Positions 26,896-32,020 of a stretch of DNA of 32,020 nt are shown here, piece by piece. This DNA is from Planctomycetaceae bacterium (GTDB lineage: Bacteria; Planctomycetota; Planctomycetia; Isosphaerales; Isosphaeraceae). Position 1 is the first letter of the stretch. Each line of letters begins with the position of its first letter. Both the position numbers and the translations under genes were made by a program. The notes below the pieces were generated by a model. That model was not told the origin of the DNA. It did no database searches and saw only the letters and a list, made by a program, of their open reading frames with translations. The stretch covers positions 1 through 32,020 of the forward strand of contig JAFAHT010000077.1 in assembly GCA_019237095.1 (NCBI GenBank), read 5' to 3'.

Positions 26896-28629
26896 TCAGG
26901 CGATCGCGGGTCGTGAAGCCGCCGGGGCGACAGGTCCGAAGCAAACCAAGGTGATGTCATCGACCTGGACATGGTCGGTGGAGTATTCGCGGATATCCTG
27001 TAGAATGGCGCGTCCCACGGTTTCCGGCCCGCCCGCGGTCTCGGCCACCCGCCGCAGCAGGCGCGGGTTCTCACGCGTGTGGTACAGTTCTTCGCGTCGA
27101 TTCCGGGCATCGGTCACGCCATCGGAATAGACGACTGCGACGTCCCCGGTATTGAGGCTGACCTCGCGATGCCGGTAGTCCGACCCAGGCATGATGCCCA
27201 GCGGGAACCCGGCGATTTCCTCGCCCACCTCCTCGACCTTGCCGTCGGCCCTACGGATCATGATGGGCGGATGCCCGGCCGAGCTCACCGCCAGGCTGCG
27301 CTTACCGATGTCGAGGACGCTCAGGCTGAGGGTGATGAATTTCTCGTCGATGCCGGCGGAGAAGAGCAGGTGATTGAGCTCGATGGCGGCCGCGCTGGGC
27401 GAGTTTTTGGTGAGGATGCAGTAGCGCGTGTCGCCGGAAAACTTGGCCATCATGAGCGCCGCGGCAACCCCCTTGCCCGAGACGTCGCCGACGGCGATGG
27501 CGCAACGGTCGCCCGGCAACGGAACGAAATCGTAATAGTCTCCGCCCACCTCGTAGGCCGGATCGTAGTGGGCGAAGAACTCGAAGCCGGGAATCTCCGG
27601 CACGGCCTGTGGCAGGAACCGCTTCTGCACCTGCTCGGCAAGCTTCAGGTCGCGATCGAGCCGCTCGCGTTCCAGCAATGACTCGTGCAGGGTGGCGTTC
27701 TGAATCGCAATGGCCGCCTGGCTGGCCACCGCGGTGAGCACGTCCAGGTCTTCCTGGTGGAATTGTTTGCGGTCGCTGGTATCGAGCTGCAGGATGCCCA
27801 GCGCCTGGCTGTCGGGGGTGAGCATGGGTACGCACATCACCGAGCGGATCTTGAGGTCGGCAATCGAGGCGCTGGTCGGCAGGTTCTCGTCCATGCAGGC
27901 ATCCTGGCTGAGCACGGCCTTCTTCTGGACCAGAACATGATTGACGATCGACCGGCTGATGCTTACCCGGGCTTCGTCGGCCGGGATCGTCGAGCAGAAA
28001 CGGGCCCGCCGCGCGGGCCGGCAACGAAACGCCTTGCGGACCAGGCGCCTGGTTTGGGGATCAACCATGATCAGGAAGAGCCGCTCGGCTTGGGGGAATA
28101 GCTGCATCAGCGAATCGAGGATGCGCGGGGCCACCGTGTCGATCTCGAGCTCGGTCGAGAGGTCGCGGGCGATTTCCAGGATGGCCTTGAGCTTGACCTC
28201 GGGCTTGACCATGCTCGCCATCGCGCTGGAGCGCGCGGCGTCCAGGGTGTGCAGGTGGGGCACGTCCGCGCTCTCGCCGTCGGCAACGATCACGATCTCG
28301 CCGTTGTCCTTCAGTCCGCTTTCGGTCGGCAGCTTGTGATAAAAGAGAAATTCAACATCGCAGATGTTGATCCGGTCTCCCGGAGTCAATCGATGGTCCG
28401 CGCCCGGGAAGAGCTTGCCGTTATTGACCTTGGTCTGGTTCCGTGAATTGAGATCGGCCAGGAAGTAGTCGTCTCCCTTGCGGTAGATCTCGGCGTGCCG
28501 GCGGCTCACGCCGATGGGATCGAGCACGACGTGACAGTGCTCGGGGGATCGGCCAATCAGGGTCCGATCCTGCTTCAGCTCGATGATCTGTCCGGAGGCG
28601 GCGCCGTTGGCACGTTTCAAGAAAGCCAT
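26896..28629 (-). CDS. FHA-GAF-PP2C (SpoIIE/RsbU-type) protein phosphatase
   Basis: 577 residues. The FHA domain covers about residues 20-95 (LIGRSPEHCHVVL, SRRHAEI, DLNSRNQTKVN) and should bind phosphothreonine. A GAF sensor domain lies at about 155-325. The PP2C/SpoIIE phosphatase covers about 345-570, with metal-binding Asp residues in VGGDYYDF, GDVSGKGVAAAL, YSDGVTDA and VDDITLV. The start ATG 28629 has AAGGG upstream. The gene follows a Ser/Thr kinase and precedes a flavoprotein. A phosphatase that can dock on phosphothreonine next to a kinase suggests it reverses the kinase's action, or acts RsbU-like on an anti-anti-sigma factor; no such factor is encoded here. Confidence 0.93.
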   Translation of the reverse strand: MAFLKRANGAASGQIIELKQDRTLIGRSPEHCHVVLDPIGVSRRHAEIYRKGDDYFLADLNSRNQTKVNNGKLFPGADHRLTPGDRINICDVEFLFYHKLPTESGLKDNGEIVIVADGESADVPHLHTLDAARSSAMASMVKPEVKLKAILEIARDLSTELEIDTVAPRILDSLMQLFPQAERLFLIMVDPQTRRLVRKAFRCRPARRARFCSTIPADEARVSISRSIVNHVLVQKKAVLSQDACMDENLPTSASIADLKIRSVMCVPMLTPDSQALGILQLDTSDRKQFHQEDLDVLTAVASQAAIAIQNATLHESLLERERLDRDLKLAEQVQKRFLPQAVPEIPGFEFFAHYDPAYEVGGDYYDFVPLPGDRCAIAVGDVSGKGVAAALMMAKFSGDTRYCILTKNSPSAAAIELNHLLFSAGIDEKFITLSLSVLDIGKRSLAVSSAGHPPIMIRRADGKVEEVGEEIAGFPLGIMPGSDYRHREVSLNTGDVAVVYSDGVTDARNRREELYHTRENPRLLRRVAETAGGPETVGRAILQDIREYSTDHVQVDDITLVCFGPVAPAASRPAIA

Positions 28630-28714
28630 GACCCTTGCTCCCAATCCACACGCGATCACTCGGGACGACGCGAAACAGCGGCGGCGATTAGAAACGATAA
28701 CAAATTGACAGCAT

Positions 28715-28794
28715 GGGAGGGCGAGGGGGCACCGCCCGAAGAGTGATCCGCCGAGCCTGGCGGGAATGCGGCTCGGCAGGAGCCTCGCCCTCCC
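28715..28794. repeat. REP-like palindromic element between kinase and phosphatase genes
   Basis: Outer arms GGGAGGGCGAGG (28715-28726) and CCTCGCCCTCCC (28783-28794) are perfectly complementary. Inside, GCCGAGCC (28750-28757) pairs with GGCTCGGC (28770-28777). The element would form a long two-part hairpin. The kinase stop codon (28801-28803) lies just beside it. Structure and place suggest a dispersed intergenic repeat, possibly limiting read-through from the kinase gene. Confidence 0.7.
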
Positions 28795-28800
28795 GAGAAC

Positions 28801-30555
28801 TTATTCCGTTTGCGGTTTTAGGCGACTGGCCCATTCCGACATCTGAACCCTTCTCAGATAGCTGATCAATCGATTCTGGATCCCGACCAGCTTTTCCTTC
28901 TTGATTTCCGAGGCCTGGGGGCCCGGCTGGGAAGCCAGCTTGAGGGCATCGGCGAGAATCTCCACGCTGAACTCGAGAAGCCCAGGATCGTAGATGTTGG
29001 GCTCATCGCGCGCCCCGGCCCTGGCACGCTCGTCCGGACCGGCGATCCGCGCCATGCCGTCGATCACTCCGTCGAGGTCCTTGCTCAGCAGCTTGAGCGC
29101 ACAATCGATAATCCGCGCCAGCTCCTGGTCGGGAGTCTTGGCAACTTGCCAGGCGACGAGCTCTGCCTTGAACGCCGACAGTCGATCTTGATCGCCCTGG
29201 CAGTAAAGCCGCCGCGCAAGCTGAAGGTACGCCGGCGACATCCACTCCGGGGAATGCGAATGGAACCCGGGTACGGCAAGCCAGGCCGCCACCAGATCGA
29301 GCTCGACAGCGCGGAGCTGGGCATACCGGTACTGTTCCTCGGCGCTATCCTGCCTGGGAATCAAGGCCCAGCGCGGCTCGATTGCCAGACCAGGAGGCCT
29401 GCGGGCGACAAGGTTCCCACCCGGCAGATCGGACGGGCGGGCACTCCACCCCAGAGCGGCTCCCACCAGCACGAAGATCATACCCGTCAGCAGCAGCGTC
29501 CTGGGTCGGTAAAGCCGGCTCGTGACCAGGGGAAGCGTGCTCGTAGCGGTTGTGGCGGCCAGTGCCACGCCGCTGCCGCTTCCAGCCTTGGCGGCCTCAT
29601 CGACTCTGGGCAGCGAGATCGCGTTCTCATCGCCGATCGAGCCGAGAGTCGGCTGCAGCGAGGCCCGGATCTTGGCCAGATCGGCCAGAATCTCGGCTGC
29701 CGACTGGTAACGGTCCGCCGGGCTCTTGGCCATCAGCTTGAGCACCAACCGCTCGAGCTCCAGAGGGATGTCCGGCCGGCGAACTCGCAGGCTGACCGGC
29801 TGCTCGCTGACATGCTTCAGCGCCAGCGCGACGGCGGAATCGGCCCGGAATGGCGGCTCTCCGCTCAGCATGTGATAGAACGTGACGCCCAGCGAGTAGA
29901 GATCGCTCCGGTGGTCCAGGGGTTTTCCCTGGGCCTGCTCCGGGCTCATGTACAGCGGCGTGCCCATCGTCGTGCCCGGCTGCGTGACATGAAGCCGGTC
30001 CGCCCCCAGGTCGCGGCAGAGCCCGAAGTCCGCGACCTTCGCCCGCCCCTTGCGCGTCAAGAGCAGGTTCTCGGGCTTGATGTCCCGATGGACCAGCCCG
30101 ATCTCGCCAGCGGCACCGATTGCCTGACCAGCCTGGCGCATGATCGACAGCGCCAGCGGCAGATCGAGCGCGCCCTTCTTGTTGATGTACTCACGCAGGT
30201 TCGTACCCTCGACGTACTCCATCGCGATGAAGCGAACCTGGTCAACGTAACCGAGCGTGTACACATGTACGATGTTGGGGTGATTGAGCTTGGCGACCGC
30301 CGTCGCCTCCGCCTCGAAACGGCTCAGATAGATCGGCTTGGAAAGGTAACGAGGATGAAGTACCTTGAGGGCAACCGGCCGGTTAAGACTGATCTGGGTC
30401 GCGAGATAGACTTGCCCCATGCCGCCACGGCCGAGCAGGCGTTTCACCTCGAAGTCGCCCAGGGTGGTGCCGGTCAAATCGCGAACGGGGCTTTCTGTCG
30501 AGTCAGACGACCAGGCCGGGGTTTCCGCGGTTGTTCCCTGTTCGTGGTGACTCAT
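28801..30555 (-). CDS. Transmembrane serine/threonine protein kinase (PknB-type)
   Basis: 584 residues from ATG 30555. The kinase domain covers about residues 34-300. The glycine loop is LGRGGMGQV (41-49), the ATP-binding lysine is in VALK (64), the catalytic loop is HRDIKPEN (156-163), the metal motif DFG (176-178), and the activation segment ends MSPEQ. A Ser/Ala-rich juxtamembrane stretch leads to one transmembrane segment (about 353-372, TLLLTGMIFVLVGAALGW), then about 210 residues outside, mostly helical with no PASTA repeats and no family I can name. That exterior part may be the sensor. It heads a minus-strand run with an FHA-GAF-PP2C phosphatase. The ATG is not well supported by a ribosome-binding site; an in-frame start at 30576 is possible. 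Confidence 0.93.
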   Translation of the reverse strand: MSHHEQGTTAETPAWSSDSTESPVRDLTGTTLGDFEVKRLLGRGGMGQVYLATQISLNRPVALKVLHPRYLSKPIYLSRFEAEATAVAKLNHPNIVHVYTLGYVDQVRFIAMEYVEGTNLREYINKKGALDLPLALSIMRQAGQAIGAAGEIGLVHRDIKPENLLLTRKGRAKVADFGLCRDLGADRLHVTQPGTTMGTPLYMSPEQAQGKPLDHRSDLYSLGVTFYHMLSGEPPFRADSAVALALKHVSEQPVSLRVRRPDIPLELERLVLKLMAKSPADRYQSAAEILADLAKIRASLQPTLGSIGDENAISLPRVDEAAKAGSGSGVALAATTATSTLPLVTSRLYRPRTLLLTGMIFVLVGAALGWSARPSDLPGGNLVARRPPGLAIEPRWALIPRQDSAEEQYRYAQLRAVELDLVAAWLAVPGFHSHSPEWMSPAYLQLARRLYCQGDQDRLSAFKAELVAWQVAKTPDQELARIIDCALKLLSKDLDGVIDGMARIAGPDERARAGARDEPNIYDPGLLEFSVEILADALKLASQPGPQASEIKKEKLVGIQNRLISYLRRVQMSEWASRLKPQTE

Positions 30556-30956
30556 GATCCCGATCCAGGACCTCAAAGAGAGGAAGTCGAAGGTGTTGGA
30601 TCCCAGCGTGTGAAGCTCGGACCTCTGTCACTCAATAGTCTACATGAAACCCATGGACGACGGCAAACGCGAAACCGCGGCGGGCAACAAAAACAGGGCC
30701 CGAGGCGAGCCCCGCGGCGGGACCCGCGGCGCGGCGCCGGCAAGGCGACGCTCGGCCGAAAACCGAAAAAGAGAATGTTGCTCTAATTGATCAAAACGCA
30801 TATCGTCAAAGGTCATTGCCGAGAGAGAGCCGGGAAGTGACAAGTTCCCGGGCATCCCACAGTCAAGGCCAGCGATGCCCGGATGACCGCTGGCCGAGGT
30901 CCAGAGTACTGGCAATGGTTCCGAACGCGATGCCCGAGATGGCCGGAGGAGGAAAG
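30556..30956. other. Divergent intergenic region, no gene seen
   Basis: It separates the minus-strand kinase from the plus-strand secreted protein and should hold promoters for both. It includes a very GC-rich block near 30670-30770 and a hairpin, CCGGGAA (30830-30836) with TTCCCGG (30845-30851), around 105 bp before the downstream start. Open frames exist here but carry no recognisable features. Confidence 0.5.
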
Positions 30957-31784
30957 ATGCTCGACACGCGGCGGTTTGGGACTGGACTCCTCGTGGCCTT
31001 GCTTTCTTCCTGCCCGCTGTCCGGTCAGGTGGCCATGGCTCAGAATGGTGATATTGCTTTTCAGGCCGTCGTGGGACAGCCCCTAGGCTTGCCTCAATTG
31101 CCTCCCCAGGGAGCCTGGGGCGAGGTCATCAACGTGACTGCGCGGTGGATTGTCGTTCAGAATCACTCTGGCCAGCAATTTCCGATCGCCATCGACGACA
31201 TCCAGGAGTTCCTGATCCGCTGGCCCACCAGCATGAACGACCTGAACCCGAACGGACAATCCTTGGTCGAGGCGGTGGGCCAAGACGCGGGGTCGAACGT
31301 CGTCCGGGTGAACCACGTCGATGTCTTCAATGGGTCCAACCGAACGCTCGTCGCTCCCACCTACAACAGCATTCTGCCCAACAACATGGTCGTGACCACG
31401 CTCGACCCCGGGTTCAACCGCTTCATGAACCCCTGGGACTATGCGGGGCAAAACATGCTCTACGGCTGGGCCTACCCCGTTCCCGCGAACATGAGCGGCA
31501 TCCCGTCTCGGCTGCATGTGGTCGGCAACGCGGTTGGTCGGGAGCCGCAAAGCCAGATGATCCGGATTAGCCTGCCGGGCAACAACATGGCCACTATCGT
31601 TCCTGACGACACGGGTCAGATGACGATGTCTGAAGTCACCCGCGGCTCCTCGAACTATGCCCGCAAGGGCGACTTCGCGTTCATGTTGCCCCTTCAAATC
31701 GCCCCGCGCGGGCTCATCCTCTCGCAGCTTGTGCTCTACAAGCAAATCCCACTGGCGCAGTTCAACCCCCACGTCAACCGGTGA
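30957..31784 (+). CDS. Secreted protein of unknown function
   Basis: 275 residues. I do not recognise the family. The start ATG 30957 is set by GGAGGAAAG directly upstream and by the signal peptide (DTRRFGTGLLVALLSSCPLS, cleavage near MAQ). The mature part has beta-rich stretches such as GAWGEVINVTARWIVVQNH, then QFPIAIDDIQEFLIRWPTS and ILPNNMVVTTLDPGFNRFMN. It has one Cys, in the signal region, and no catalytic motif is seen. The fold may involve small beta domains, but this is a guess. It is convergent with the truncated DUF4159 gene at the right edge. Confidence 0.75.
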   Translation: MLDTRRFGTGLLVALLSSCPLSGQVAMAQNGDIAFQAVVGQPLGLPQLPPQGAWGEVINVTARWIVVQNHSGQQFPIAIDDIQEFLIRWPTSMNDLNPNGQSLVEAVGQDAGSNVVRVNHVDVFNGSNRTLVAPTYNSILPNNMVVTTLDPGFNRFMNPWDYAGQNMLYGWAYPVPANMSGIPSRLHVVGNAVGREPQSQMIRISLPGNNMATIVPDDTGQMTMSEVTRGSSNYARKGDFAFMLPLQIAPRGLILSQLVLYKQIPLAQFNPHVNR

Positions 31785-31848
31785 TTCAGGTTATCCGCCA
31801 GTCTGTCATGTGTCATGTTCCATTTGCCATGCCGCCATCAATCGCTTC

Positions 31849-32020
31849 TTACGGCAGTGTGGAATAGATGACAATATTGGCGGCGATCTTGAGTGCCGAC
31901 TCGTAGGTGTAGCCCTTGCAGTCGAGTCCGGAGTGTCGTTCCAGGGCACAGCCGATGTCGTACTTGGAATAGATGATCGCCCAGTGGCCGTTGATCTTGA
32001 CTCCCTCGAGCTGGGGAAAG
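31849..32020 (-). CDS. DUF4159 domain protein, C-terminal end (cut by window edge)
   Basis: Only the last 56 residues are inside the window, beginning FPQLEGVKINGHWAIIYSKY and including DIGCALERHSGLDCKGY, then ALKIAANIVIYSTLP and a TAA stop at 31849-31851. The 'INGxWAxIYSKYDxGCALE' signature with a following Cys and a final 'A-x-x-I-A-x-N-I-V-x-Y' helix matches the C-terminus of DUF4159 proteins, common in planctomycetes as large secreted or membrane proteins. No start is present in the window, so the protein continues beyond the right edge. Confidence 0.8.
   Translation of the reverse strand, partial: FPQLEGVKINGHWAIIYSKYDIGCALERHSGLDCKGYTYESALKIAANIVIYSTLP

Noticed and set aside
30670-30770. 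GC-rich block before the last secreted protein as an RNA gene
   Set aside because: No consistent fold or conserved motif could be found by eye; composition alone is not support.
29146-30786. 546-codon plus-strand open frame
   Set aside because: It is antisense to the Ser/Thr kinase, whose catalytic motifs are unmistakable.

Overview
The window is high-GC bacterial chromosome whose gene content points to a planctomycete, most likely an Isosphaeraceae-like lineage. The evidence is a set of family types typical of that group: a GldA / fused GldF-GldG / DUF4340 cluster, a DUF4159 protein, MJ0042-type zinc-ribbon membrane proteins, a large transmembrane Ser/Thr kinase, and several secreted proteins I cannot name. 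The taxonomic call is inference from gene content; no rRNA or other marker lies in the window.

Left end (1-3000), a decayed accessory patch. A 1237-bp IS630-family element sits between duplicated TA dinucleotides, and its transposase is broken at two places. Downstream are a tRNA-Arg(ACG) on the minus strand with a possible integrase-tail remnant at its 3' side, and a Gfo/Idh/MocA oxidoreductase pseudogene with a large internal deletion.

3000-8440: an ABC-exporter cluster of ATPase, a fused permease/GldG protein, and a DUF4340 membrane-anchored protein. 8440-11600: ilvN and ilvC separated by a strong intrinsic terminator, then a zinc-ribbon multi-pass membrane protein and a small ferredoxin. 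Convergent to these is a Rieske non-heme iron oxygenase (11659-12786), with a remnant of another gene upstream of it, then a small secreted protein with one CxxCH motif.

13995-19409: a second three-gene ABC cluster made of a large extracytoplasmic/membrane protein, an ATPase, and a permease that is an internal tandem duplication of two ABC-2 halves. It parallels the first cluster. 19410-20050 is a gene-poor stretch with decayed minus-strand coding sequence and a 42-bp tandem duplication. 20051-23911 holds a CpaC-like secretin, an unrecognised secreted protein and a TPR protein, a Tad/type II-like pilus or secretion cluster.

24158-30555: a tRNA-Arg(CCG), then four minus-strand genes. In transcription order these are a transmembrane Ser/Thr kinase, an FHA-GAF-PP2C phosphatase, a COG2509-type FAD oxidoreductase and a zinc-ribbon membrane protein. 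A palindromic repeat lies between kinase and phosphatase. The right end has a secreted protein of unknown function and the C-terminal end of a DUF4159 protein cut by the window edge.

I did not find CRISPR arrays, phage structural genes, rRNA or an origin. The most interesting systems are the two parallel GldFG-like ABC clusters, the kinase / FHA-phosphatase / flavoprotein cluster, and the secretin cluster with its unknown middle gene.
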